Assembly (NCBI GenBank): GCA_026874595.1
Contig: CM049306.1
Location: forward strand, 107,593,142 to 107,657,141
Length of the DNA: 64,000 nt
Direction: 5' to 3'
From: Sipunculus nudus
Lineage: Eukaryota > Annelida > Sipuncula > Golfingiida > Sipunculidae
The notes below the pieces were generated by a model. It was not told where the DNA came from and did not search any database. It saw nothing but the letters and a program-made list of their open reading frames with translations. A program made the position numbers and the translations under genes. Position 1 is the first letter of the stretch. Each line of letters opens with the position of its first letter. Positions 27,416 through 37,500 of the stretch are shown here, piece by piece.

Positions 27416-29381
27416 AGGTGGGTGCATGTGTGTGTTACCTCTGAATTTGGACATCTACTTCTGTTAGATCATTTGATTTTAGATTAGATGCTCCAGAAAA
27501 TTTGATCAACTGCAAGAAATAAAATATACTGAATTAACACAACATAGTTCTACCTGTATATGTACAGCTTCATAAAAGCATCTTCAAGTTTCCCTCGCAG
27601 ATGCCTTCATATTTTCAAGCTACACATTCACACTCTTGAAGTAATATTTTCAAAACAGATATTTTACATTTAAACCAGATTTAAAAGACTGTTTGAAAAC
27701 ATTTACCAACATGCATTGAAATCACAATTTGTGTTATTTAAAGGTCTTCACAATGAGCAGATGATGGACCCAGCATACAAATTAAATGATTGGGTTACCG
27801 TACTGAAGGACTTTATCAAGGTAAAATTATAATAAAATGAGTAAATTTACACAATGCATTGAAAAGATGGTTGACTTGCTATTTAAATGAGGGCCTTTAT
27901 GATGGTTTTGATGTCATCATCTTCATGCACACAGTACCACAGTGACTGACCTTGGAGCCCTGCTCTGTGACAGACACAGAGACCTTGCCCTGTTTCTGTA
28001 GCTGATGCAGCACCAGGTCTAACGTCTGTTTACTGTCACAAAAGCCCTGGCTCTTCTCCCATAAGGCACTGTACTGGATGACCCCATCAGATGAGATGTG
28101 CGGGTCATCCTTCATCTTTTGTAATAGATTCTCTGACTTTTCCTACAAACAATTGATTACATTTGAACACAAAAACCTACATATTTTTATCTGTTAAAGG
28201 ATTAGCACCTAGTCTGTCAAAAGCACAGTCTATTCAATGTAAATGAAGGTAACAAGGGCTTCAGGATCTATGTGCGTTATCTAACACCGTGACCAGAACT
28301 TGCTGTTAAAACACATGTATGAAAGCCAATGTATTAATTATCCTGTTTTGCCTTTAAAAATCTTTAGCAATTTTGATTATAGTTTTAAAACAAGTTAACC
28401 TTTTTGTGTCAAGTACACTTGGTATAAAGTTTCATTGACTGTAGCCATACCTGTAGGAGATCTAGGATGACATATTCTCCAACCAGACTAGACTGACCAC
28501 GTCCCCACAGAGAGCTGAACGCCCACTTGACTGGCTTCTTGACCAGCCACTGGAAGCCCCAGCCAAGCCAGCTGCTGGCAGCAGGCTGCAGGAACTCCTC
28601 CACAGGCTGTACCTTACCCTCCCTGTAATATATAAAACCTGTATCAACATGCGCTGACAGGAGTACTCAAGTCTGCGTAATTCTAGCAAAGTATATCCAA
28701 AATTAGGGCCCAACTACTCATGCAGGACATACTTTTGAGGCATTTAATCAGTTATTCATGGAATTATCAGTTATGTCCTTATATCTAATTTGTTACTTAC
28801 TGGTCCATTATAAAATTTTGTTAAATCAATATTCACTACCAGAGTAAAGGTTGGATTAAAGGTGTAAAGAGTCTTATTTAGTATTTGCTAAACATTTGCT
28901 TGTTCACTTAAATGTCCCCTTGCAAAATTTTAGCCCTGACAACAGGTACTCAAGTCTGAGTAAGGTAATAGACCTTTTCACCTTATGTATCTGGATCAAG
29001 CAAAAAAGCAAGATTTGTTCACTCCAAACTGATACACCATGACTGTCAACTTTTTAAAAATAGCTTCCACTACTTTTCAATACTTTAAGTATTATACTGA
29101 ATATTGTAATAATACACTAACTACCTGAGTAGTTCTTGTATGACAGTTCTGAGGCACACTGGTCTCTTCCCCTTCCGAGCAAACACATCTGGTAAGTCCT
29201 TGGCATCAAATGACACAGCATTTTTCATCTTGTAACTGTTCTGTATAACATTCTTCCAGAAATCTAACTTTTTGTCCCATGACTTTGTATTCACTCTCCT
29301 GTCTCTGAAGGGAGAAAACATGACAGCCATCCTCTGGTCATCCTCCCACTCTTGGGGGACATCCAGTTTATCACCCGCCAT
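18851..29381 (-). CDS. CHMP7: CHMP7, ESCRT-III subunit (10 coding exons)
   Basis: CHMP7 is an ESCRT-III-family protein. In other animals it is recruited by LEM2 to seal the reforming nuclear envelope, and it also acts in endosomal sorting. The exons (listed separately) join in phase to about 559 residues; human CHMP7 has 453, and most of the excess is a longer Pro/Ser/Gln-rich tail. Residues 1-85 contain QEWEDDQRMAVMFSPFRDR, like the human start. Residues 86-143 carry the hydrophobic tract SSWLGWGFQWLVKKPVKW, matching the human membrane-binding segment. Residues 144-207 are the second winged-helix region. Residues 208-343 are the charged helical ESCRT-III core. The acidic helix SSEELERELELLLDD (about 360) matches human DSEELEKELDILLQD. 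The start follows the human N-terminus. The terminal exon is less certain than the rest. Confidence 0.92.
19134..20016 (-). mobile_element. F4 element, copy D (in CHMP7 intron 9)
   Basis: The left subterminal repeat is AATGCGAACTTGTGCAAT (19134 on). The right end is TCACAGGTTCGC (20001-20012). The outer hairpin seen in copy A is decayed or missing. The interior matches copy A (CTTGACCTGTACCTGGCT phrases and a GAGATAGTATGGGTTAAC end). Confidence 0.6.
20311..20440 (-). mobile_element. F4 terminus, copy B (truncated)
   Basis: It contains the hairpin AGGCCAACAGGCCT (20315-20328) and a weakened subterminal repeat (GTGAACATGTGCAATG). It runs directly into F1-type repeat units, so the rest of F4 is absent or rearranged. 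Confidence 0.55.
20440..20862 (-). repeat. F1-type core units, partial
   Basis: There are about one and a half F1 units, with exact GGTGGCGCCACC at 20506-20517 and 20784-20795 (278 bases apart) and a GGTGGTGCCAC variant between them. Element ends are absent. The block is cut at 20863 by an F2 terminus. Confidence 0.65.
20863..22016 (-). mobile_element. F2 element, 3'-side copy truncated at 22016
   Basis: The hairpin terminus ACAAGGGACCTATGGGTCAC is followed by sequence closely matching 9391-9890 and then 10340-10990, with a deletion between them. At about 22017 it gives way to F3 sequence, and the expected far end is missing. Confidence 0.65.
22017..23342 (-). mobile_element. F3 element, copy B (in CHMP7 intron 9)
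   Basis: The right end is GGCAGGGGCATAAAAA (subterminal repeat at 23328-23338, one mismatch to copy A). The core has ~181-bp units marked by ATCTGCAGGCATTGCG (22.87, 23.05 and 23.23 kb). The hairpin end seen in copy A is missing at the left. A foreign block (about 22282-22712) ends in GAGCTGAGGGCTAAAAAC, has a GGTGGTGCCACC palindrome, and recurs inside copy A. Confidence 0.65.
23343..23505 (-). mobile_element. F4 end fragment
   Basis: This is the last ~160 bases of F4, ending CATAAGCTCACAGGTTCGCT then AAAAAG. It abuts F3 copy B directly, as if F3 had inserted next to or into F4. Confidence 0.6.
23715..24270 (-). CDS. CHMP7: CHMP7 coding exon 9 (acidic helix and P/S/Q-rich tail)
   Basis: Acceptor TGTTTTCAG. 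It encodes TLDTQADIDSALAAG, the conserved SSEELERELELLLDD helix, and then a long low-complexity tail rich in Pro, Ser, Gly and Gln. A good donor, GAAG|GTAAGG, lies at the left edge. If it is not used, the frame reads on to a stop at 23692 after GKAVPSD, giving a shorter protein. Confidence 0.88.
24790..24894 (-). CDS. CHMP7: CHMP7 coding exon 8
   Basis: Acceptor GATGACAG, donor GAG|GTCAGT, 105 bases, phase 0. It encodes ILDAYHAGSVAYKEAISKYG and continues to DNIDKVMLDVQE, like human VFNAYQAGVGALK...VDQIQE. Confidence 0.93.
25302..25421 (-). CDS. CHMP7: CHMP7 coding exon 7
   Basis: Acceptor TTTTTTAAG, donor ATG|GTGAGC, 120 bases, phase 0. It encodes ALNQLKRRKVLEGLMQKRET and continues to RDVDTNKM. 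It is the central core helix, like human [20 protein letters not shown]. Confidence 0.92.
26010..26058 (-). CDS. CHMP7: CHMP7 coding exon 6 (49 bases)
   Basis: Acceptor GTGCCCTCAG, donor TCT|GTAAGT. This short exon encodes KCRLDAKFYLNQGLKKS. It joins exons 5 and 7 in phase and aligns with the human ARRACRAGKKQLALRSLK region. Confidence 0.85.
26324..26384. repeat. Three copies of a ~23-base repeat
   Basis: Three tandem variants of GGACCATGTACCTTTTACTG lie in CHMP7 intron 5. No function is apparent. Confidence 0.7.
26873..26935 (-). CDS. CHMP7: CHMP7 coding exon 5
   Basis: Acceptor TTCATACAG, donor CAA|GTAAGT, 63 bases. It encodes RLRKVEGVLQNEIRELIYKR, a charged helix at the start of the ESCRT-III core. 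Confidence 0.88.
27351..27413. repeat. (GT)n microsatellite
   Basis: A pure TG tract of about 63 bases in CHMP7 intron 4. In the CHMP7 transcript it reads as a CA repeat close behind the exon 4 donor. Confidence 0.97.
27439..27509 (-). CDS. CHMP7: CHMP7 coding exon 4
   Basis: Acceptor TTCTTGCAG, donor GAG|GTAACA. It encodes LIKFSGASNLKSNDLTEVDV, matching human VKFARG...NDVDVGVYQL. A long CA repeat (minus-strand sense) lies about 25 bases past the donor. Confidence 0.9.
27951..28142 (-). CDS. CHMP7: CHMP7 coding exon 3
   Basis: Acceptor TTTGTAG, donor AAG|GTCAGT, 192 bases, phase 0 at both ends. It encodes residues 144-207, including LDLVLHQLQKQGKVSV, which matches human FYLVLLQLQKEKRVTV. 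Confidence 0.93.
28451..28622 (-). CDS. CHMP7: CHMP7 coding exon 2
   Basis: Acceptor TATTACAG, donor CAG|GTATGG. It encodes REGKVQPVEEFLQPAASSWL and the hydrophobic membrane-binding tract, residues 86-143. It ends in phase 0. Confidence 0.93.
29125..29381 (-). CDS. CHMP7: CHMP7 coding exon 1
   Basis: It starts ATG at 29381 (MAGDKLDVPQEWEDDQR) and ends at a CAG|GTAGTT donor with two bases left over. It encodes the first 85 residues, ending in RTVIQELLR, like human ATVLQDLLR. Confidence 0.93.
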
Positions 29382-29436
29382 GATTCTCAGTAGTCGAGTC
29401 TATCTCTGCTGTTCCATATAACCTCAGTTTCCAGTC
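29382..29436 (-). other. CHMP7: Probable CHMP7 5' UTR segment
   Basis: Upstream of the ATG lies TGAGAATC. A usable acceptor TCATTAACAG ends at 29437 on the minus strand, suggesting a spliced 5' UTR. A donor CAG|GTACGC at 30896 could end an upstream non-coding exon. Confidence 0.35.
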
Positions 29437-30895
29437 CTGTTAATGAGTGTTTAAAGTGATTTCCCTATTTACCTCATACTGGCCTGTCTTCTCTTTACCT
29501 GTATCCTAAACCTCACTGTATAGGAAGGGCTGCCTGAAGTTACAGAAGATGTGACAGTTATTGTCTATGGGTATTTTCAAACGTTTTGTACTGGGGGAAA
29601 GTTTTTAAATACATACTGCTAATGTAAACCATTGGAAAGTTGCAATCCTGTAAATACAGAGTGGCAGGTTGATGCCTGTTATATAAACGTGACTGACAGA
29701 ATTAATATTGAGACTAAAACCGGCTTTTTGCAACCTGTCTACAATGTGAGCACATCATAATCCAAACAATGACATTTATAAACGACTAACAAACCGCTCT
29801 GGAGCAGAACCGTTGAATCTGATTAAACAATGAGGGATGATATGGTCACATCACATAGCTATCTTTGTCCATATTATTATATGATAGACATTTATCAAAT
29901 GCAAGCTTTCCAGAAAAGAAATTACTGCTTTTACTTTTAACTACAGTATAAAAATGGAAATACAAATGGTGATGACCTTTTTGCAATACATTTTTTCCTG
30001 CATATAAAGTTTCTGTTCTCTTAGTTCTTATATGATGCATCTTGTTGCTTGTGCACCTAGATGATATTTATGTCACATACTTAGACGTAACTGCGTCCAA
30101 TTTATCCAGCATACAAAGCAAAGACAAAGCACTTGTTGTGACCCAGTGTGTTGGGTGCCTGTCCAAGTGAGGGAACCAATGGTTACACAGGAGACTGTTT
30201 CAGCCTGTGGGGTGTATGTATTATATTTTCATCTGGATTGGACAGGAAGGCAGAGGTCAGCTGTGTTGATGTAATACATGAATAATACATATATATACAT
30301 TAAAAAATATCAATAATTATAGAAAATAACAAACATGCACTGTACACTTTGAAAATGTATAAATTTACTCATATTGTCAATGGAAGTCAATTTCTTAATT
30401 GAAAACCAGTGATCTCACTTTAATTATAATCACCAAAATGAATTTTTAAATGAAAAAATCTCAGCTCAATGAGCTCATTCGTTAGAATATTCTTGTTGCA
30501 TTGAAATGTTATTTCAAACGGCATTATAGTTCTAATCACTAACAGAAATAGTCAACACTTGCTATACATACTCATTATTTCACAAGGTTTGTGATCATTT
30601 ACCAGATATTGGGTTACTGAGGGAGACTGTGGTGAAAATTTGACCCGAACACAATGAATTTAACAACTTCACTGAACACTGGGTTAAGCAAAACAAAAGA
30701 ACGAAGCTGCATCGCCAGTGAATGCACACCATTTAAGCTCATCTACAGCTTCCTAAATCTTCTAGATCAGTCAGCCAGAAACATCAGTTCACTTTGTAAA
30801 ACCTTGTCAATGAAAGTTTCTTGTTGACAGGTCAGACTGACGCATTATTTTCACTATATATTATCATTGTAAATAAAGGTGAATTGCTTGCGTAC
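29437..30895. other. Probable CHMP7 5' intron, no gene seen
   Basis: This stretch is AT-rich and mostly unique-looking. No coding region, element end or tandem array is supported. Confidence 0.4.
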
Positions 30896-31079
30896 CTGAC
30901 CACATATTGACAGTTCCGGCACATTGGCATGAGAGACCAAACTGAACTCTGTTTACAAATGTGGAGAAAGTGGCGCCTCGTGTGACTCGTTTGAGAACTA
31001 TGGGCCTAGTTCTGTCTCAGTCTGAAGATGGCAGCACCTCCTGGAGCAAACTGTGGAAAAGGCACACCTCTCACAGCAT

Positions 31080-31500
31080 CTTGTGTCCAATTTTTTTCTC
31101 TGCAGATAAAAATATTTTCTTCGCATGATTAAAAAGCTAAAATCCTATATTATCCAATAATAGAAGCCACATATTGATGGCCCTCCTATTAGTTTGAGGG
31201 TGACACCCTTCAGCCCGGCCCTGTCATATTACATTTAGTCCGGTGGAACTACACAAAATGGGCCAAGTCCTCTTAATGTCGCTCACACCTGACAGTCGTC
31301 ACTGTGATGGAAGCTTGTTGTAGTACGGTAACCTGGCGGCAGGTGGCGCTACCACACCCTGTGACCCGGAAATGACGGAAGTGTGTGGTGTGAAAGGGAG
31401 AAGACGTTCACCCAAACATGCGTGACGGCCCGAAACCAAAACGGATATAACAAAACACACCGGTACAGTGACTAACAAAGACATCGGATACCAGAAGTTG
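31080..31500. promoter_or_regulatory. Candidate bidirectional CHMP7/LST2 promoter
   Basis: This interval separates the predicted 5' ends of two divergent genes. It contains CCGGAA (31366-31371) and CGGAAG (31376-31381) with TGACG between them, an ETS/GABP plus CRE-like cluster typical of TATA-less housekeeping promoters. It is less AT-rich than the flanks. A near copy of the repeat palindrome (GGTGGCGCTACC) lies at about 31342. Transcription start sites cannot be read from sequence. Confidence 0.5.
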
Positions 31501-31533
31501 ATGTCACGACGTAATAGAGGACACAGACAGAAG

Positions 31534-31569
31534 ATGAATTCGCTGAGAAAATGGCTTTACAAGCCGAAG
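31534..31569 (+). CDS. ZFYVE28: LST2 coding exon 1
   Basis: ATG at 31534 encodes [12 protein letters not shown] and ends at the donor AAG|GTTAGT. The frame is open upstream to a stop at 31423 and has one other ATG (31501), which would add 11 residues. Confidence 0.88.
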
Positions 31570-34500
31570 GTTAGTGGAGTGTCTCTGAGATATTTTCCTA
31601 AACAAACCCAAGTTGTGATGATCAAGTATTTAATCGTCCACTGTCTGGAATTGGTTCTGTTATTGTTGTCTGACCGGTTCATCTACATAATCAGCTCTGG
31701 TAAAATACCCGTATTGGAGTACGGTGTGGTGTTCTTCAGACAGGAAAATTACACTGGTGTCTTTAAATTTGCCTGTAAAATTTCCATCACAAAGACGTGT
31801 CACGTCGTTTCATTAAAATTAAATTTATAAATTTATATCATTAATACATGGTTTCACCCCCCTCCCCAGTATAAATATACCTCAAGAAAACCTGCCCACT
31901 CATAATCACCACAAAATGTTAGTGTGCTAATTTATGATGATGTATATACAACATTATACTGGGACAAATCCAGGAATTTCGAAAGAGCTCAGTCCAACCC
32001 AGGAAGTGTAATAAGGAAAATCTTAAAATAGATCCCCAGATCCAGAAAGGGAGGGGTCCAGGATGAAAAATTGGTTTAAAATCATGTAAAAAATGTTGTT
32101 GCAGCCAAAAAGAAGGGGGTCTGGACCCCCCCCCCCCCCCCCCCACACCCCGGATCCACCACTGGTATAACTACTATATGTTAAACTTGTATATGGTTAG
32201 TAACTCATGTTTATTAAGTTATATCTAGCAGAATTTTATTTTTTTTATAGTAGCATGTCAACCTCTCTGCATCTGGTATGGGTGTCTTTTGCCTTTGTGT
32301 GACTGTAAAAAAAAATAAATAAGTGTGACTGTGGAATTTGCTATTAAATATGAATATGAAAGGCATAAATCTGAATATAGGTGTGATATTGCTGTAAATG
32401 TAAATGTAATTATTAAAAATTGGCTCATTGCTTTTTAATATCTGTTAAATCTGCAAATGAAAATCATAAATTTAAAGCACTTTTACTGATAACAATGTTG
32501 ATATATAGATCATTCAGTTTCACACAACTGGAAAGAACAAAAATTTTCTAAAATTTATCAATTCAGACAAACATGATAAACACATTGTAGTTGAAATTTC
32601 CCTAGATTGTTGATTAATTAATAGTGATAATAAATTATTAAACAAACCCAACAGGCCAACTCTATTTGAAAACCATTTTATTTGATAGACATGAATAATA
32701 ACTTCAACACCGCAGGGTTGGGGCCAGGTACAAGTGAAAGTACCTAGGTACAGGTACTTGTGAATTGGCCAGGTACAGGTACAGGTACAGGTACTTGATT
32801 TTCACTGAGTACCTAGGTACAGGTACTTTGGAAAGTACCTAGGTACAGGTACATTTATATGAGGATCACTTCAAAGATGTTTTTACGGCATAAATTCACG
32901 TTTATGCAAGTTAACATGCCTTTTTTCTTTCAAATAATACTGATATCATTTGCTAAAGAATATTTTTATTTATTAACTTTATGGCTACATATGTTCACAA
33001 ACATGATATGCAAGTATAAATCAGGGTTGGCAAGTTTTAGGCATGAAGGTTTTAACCATAGGTTATAACCTGGTTAAAACTGCCCCGCCTAAAACAGGTT
33101 TTAGGCAGGTTTTAGGCACCAAAAGTGCCCAAAACCTATATTTGTTTAAATTTTTTACTTGAAAACTACCAAACTGGCTGGAGTGATGCAGTCACAAGGC
33201 TTTGCTGGGTTTCTGGAATGTTTCAGGTATAAGTAATGCATGATTTCCTGTTGGCTGGCACCATGCAGTCTTCAAAGAGTCTGTATAGGTTCCTGGAGCA
33301 TGAGACCATGTTTATGTGGCACATGGTTTCATTGGCCAAGGTATCAGGACCATTTGGGTTTTTACTGATGAGTGCCCTGCTACCTGGAATGATGTAATAG
33401 AGCCTCCAGTACCCCTCTTGTAAGGCAGGGTATCACTATCAGAGGGGAGGCCGTGCCTGATTAGACAAGTTAGTTACTATTTATCAGGGTGATGGGGTCA
33501 TAAGACCCAATGGTCGTGTAAGTCCTACTGCTGTGTCCTAGTAGATGTACATGTGAACTTTCATACATGACTAGGAAAATGCAATCAAATCCCTTGCCCT
33601 GAAAACTGTTCTTGAGTCAAACTTTTTACTGAGTGATGCAGTCAGGGCCCCTGACCGTGACATGTAGGTTTCTCAGGCCTTCAGGTTTAACACAGCCCAA
33701 AAGTAATTATGAATATTCTGTGGTTTGCAACACATTCATTGCAATATATTTTCGCATTTTTCAGTTTTATACTGATTATAGTGTTTCATGAGGGTTCCAT
33801 TTTTACAATCTCATCATACAATTAAAAGAGTATATCCATCATTATATAGAAGATAAGTATGTGCACAAAATCTTAAAATTTGACAAGAGATGACCTAGCT
33901 AAGGGAATAAACAAATAGTTTTTATCAGATAAGGTAAAAGATATTATCATATTTTTAGTTTATGGCTAGCATAAAAGATATGTTATAATTTATAAAATCA
34001 ATGCATTGCTTTTTGCCATTTGAAGCTACAGGCATACAAAACAAACATGATATGTTGGTGAGACTACAGTATAAAGGACTATTCATCGGTGTAAATGGAA
34101 CAACTTTTTAAATTCGGGAAAACTTCTTTTGTATTTATCACAAAATTTAATCCCTTGTGATCAAAAAGCCAATCAAAGTATCTGGTTATAAGCTTGAAGT
34201 AAGAGCACTCTTTTATAAATTGGCAGTAATGGAGGTGGGAGACCTCAGAACAAGACTTGGGGATACAAGCTAAAACTGTCCGAGAACTGTGTTTATAAGA
34301 AAATCCTGAAGTAGTGTTGTATTCATTTGTTGCTTTTTTTTATCATGGTTTGTTTAGTTTTAATAAAGTGTTCCTCAATTTTTAATTTGTTGAGCATATT
34401 TCTTTAATGCATTTAGTTGTTTAACAATAAAACATTGTCAAATACGAGTCAGATTAATAGGTGAGGGTAAATAAGGTTTTAGGCAGTTAAAGGCAGTTTT

Positions 34501-37500
34501 AGGCAGGTTATAACCTATTTTAGGCAGTTAAAGGCAGGTTTTAGGCTCAGCCCTGCCGAAAACAGGTTTTGGGCAGCCTAAAACCCAATCCTGAGTATAA
34601 TAAAAGTCCATTAAGTGCACAAAGTAGAGTATGACACCATACATTCACAAACATGAAATTCAAATCTACTGAAAGTCCAATAAGTACACCAAGTACAGTA
34701 AGAGAGCTTAATAACTGTATGGCACCATACTTCACAAACATGATATTTTGTACTAAATGTTCATTAAGTGCACCAAGTACAGTATAATCAAATGATTTGT
34801 TCAATTAGTGGTTACAGCTGATTTCACACATGTGACCATTCTGCAGGTGTGACAACAATTCAATTCATGAGCAGTTCATCACATTTATTGCTGATTATTT
34901 TACACTTAGGATAATTTAATACTAAAGAGAAAAAAAAACTGAAAATATGAAAATGTACCTGGAGTACCTTGTACCAGGTACAGGTACTTTAGTTGCAGGT
35001 ACAGGTACAAGGTACTTCCTAATCATGACTGGCAGGTACAGGTACAGGTGCTCTAAGATGTGTACCTAGGTACAGGTACAGGTACAAGTACCATAAATGA
35101 ATGTTAATTGGTGGTTGTACAACTTTTGTGACCAATAGACTGGTATCCACCTAGATTATGGTAAAGCCATGTTGGTCTTTTATCTTGGGATCAGCGTTTG
35201 TAGCTAGATCACAAAGTGACTCCACAAAATGTCCTCACCAAATAATGTGGCTACAACACCTCACAGGCTTTTGCTATATGGATATCATAGTTTAAATAAC
35301 ATGATACATCATGTTACGCTAAAGGCAATTCCTGTGGAAAATCCAGTTCCCCAGTAGGACTTGTTATTTATTCACAACCATTCATGGAATAACTGATTAT
35401 TTTAGAAACTTATAAGGATAAACTGGATTGAAAGGACCACTGAGTGCAAAGAGTATAAAATTCCTGAAGGCACTGGCACCTCCTGTAGGAACGGAATTGT
35501 TCAGGGGCAGAATGAAAGGTATTGGTGGGGACAATAATCAAAGTTATCAAATACATTATTCAATAAATCCTCATAGGAAAATAAACTTGCATAGTCTTAT
35601 AAGCACTTCTGATTGTGTACCAATTTTAGGGGTCACATTTGAGTGGAGCAAGTAAACCATTGTTGAAAAAAAACCACACCATTAAGCATTTGATTACATA
35701 TATAATTTGTTATATGGTGGAAATCAGGACACTCCATGGCTTATTTTCTTCTATGATTTGTGGGTATTTAATGTATATAATGTTGAACAACTATGTATGT
35801 AAACACTTTGAAATATATGTATACTTGTGTTATTTAGTGTTGCCACATTAGTTGCATTAACTGGTTACCATTTTTGGTCAAGTATAAAGATTTTTCATTT
35901 GTTTCACCCTTTTGTACATGTGCCCAGAGGCAGAGAAATATAATTACTCTCTATATTTGGCATGGCTCTTTTCAGGTTATATAAATGCATATACATATAT
36001 ATGTATGTGTTTGGACAGCTTAATTGTCCAGAGCATGCAGGCTTATTGTGATGGGCTATACATCTTGATATTTGTAGTTGTTGACTTACAGTATAAGTTA
36101 TACAATCACTTAAACAGTTTAGATATGAGATTAACACTGGTTTGTGTCTCTCATTCCAGACATTTAAACTCCTGATTATTACATACATGCCTGATTGCAA
36201 TTCAGTGCAGTAAGTGGTAAAGTAAATACAGCCAGCAGTTAATCCACAGTTAAGAAAAATCCCTCAAGGAAGTATTACAAAATTAAGGTTAATTACTGTG
36301 ACAGTGACTTCAAAGACTAACAACTAGCTTTGAACATTTAATGTAATACAATGCACACATAATTGAAAAGGAACCCTTAGATAGTATATCCATGGTGCTG
36401 TGGTCTTTTGGAATTGCTTTACTTGCAATGTGTGATTACATTCCTGCCATTTACTGATTAACTGAAAGACAGTAGGGTTACATAATGACAAGGAGACTGA
36501 TAAAACTGATGAAGCTAGATGCCAGTGTTAAATACCAAGAATACTGTACTACTGGATTTTGATCATCTCCTTATTAACATGTGCAGCCAGAAGTTTATTC
36601 TGTATGTTAGGTTAACATTTCACTAGCTCGACACTGGTCCTGAACAGCTTACATTTATTTTCTTCTTTTTGGGGGGGGGGGTTATATTGATGGCCGTTAT
36701 TACAGTTAATGTTAAATTAGCCTTACAATCAGTGACTAATACCAGTGTGTGTTGTATTTGTACTATAAACCATTATCACTGTGAAGACTGTGTTGATAAA
36801 AGAGCTCTGAATTCAAAGAGGTTACTGCTAATTTTGCATTTATTGGGGTGTATGTTTACCTTCAAGCAGGACATTGATCTTATAATAAATTATATGTCTG
36901 TAATATATACTCATGTAACATTGTTTGCTATGAAGGGTCTGATTGTTAGACATTGTGTCCTAAGCTTTTAGTGTAATATGATTACTTTATACATGTGATA
37001 TTTAAATGACCCCAGTGACCACAGGTTTCAGTGTCATTATAGGTATTGCCATTGGTGAGGGCAGATTGAGCTTTTGGCTTCATTGTGTGACTAACATTCC
37101 AAAGTCCAGATCGTAACCTTAAAATAGGGGTCAACAAGGATCTCAGATTTTACAGACCGGCCAGTGCTTATAAGTTTAACATAAGACTAGAAAAACAAAG
37201 ATACTCATGTTTATTAGAATATCATTTAATTCTGTTGTTTCTATTTTAATAGCAGAACAAAACCGGTTTATTTATCAATGATCACATAGTTGTATGCATG
37301 TTTACCCATAGATGAATAACTAGTCACAAAGACAGGTGGCTAAGGGTTGCATTAAGCATGGTTAGAGTAAACTGGTATTTCCTAGGTGGTCCCTAGTTTT
37401 GCAGCTTTTGAAAAAATTTGAGCCCTTCAGTTTGTAATCATGTTTTTGGACCAGTAGTTACTATGTAAGCTAGTCAAATAAACTAGCACATATATATGTA

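Noticed and set aside
31501-31533. Earlier in-frame ATG as the LST2 start
   Set aside because: Human and other family members begin at the [12 protein letters not shown] segment; the upstream ATG remains possible but unsupported.
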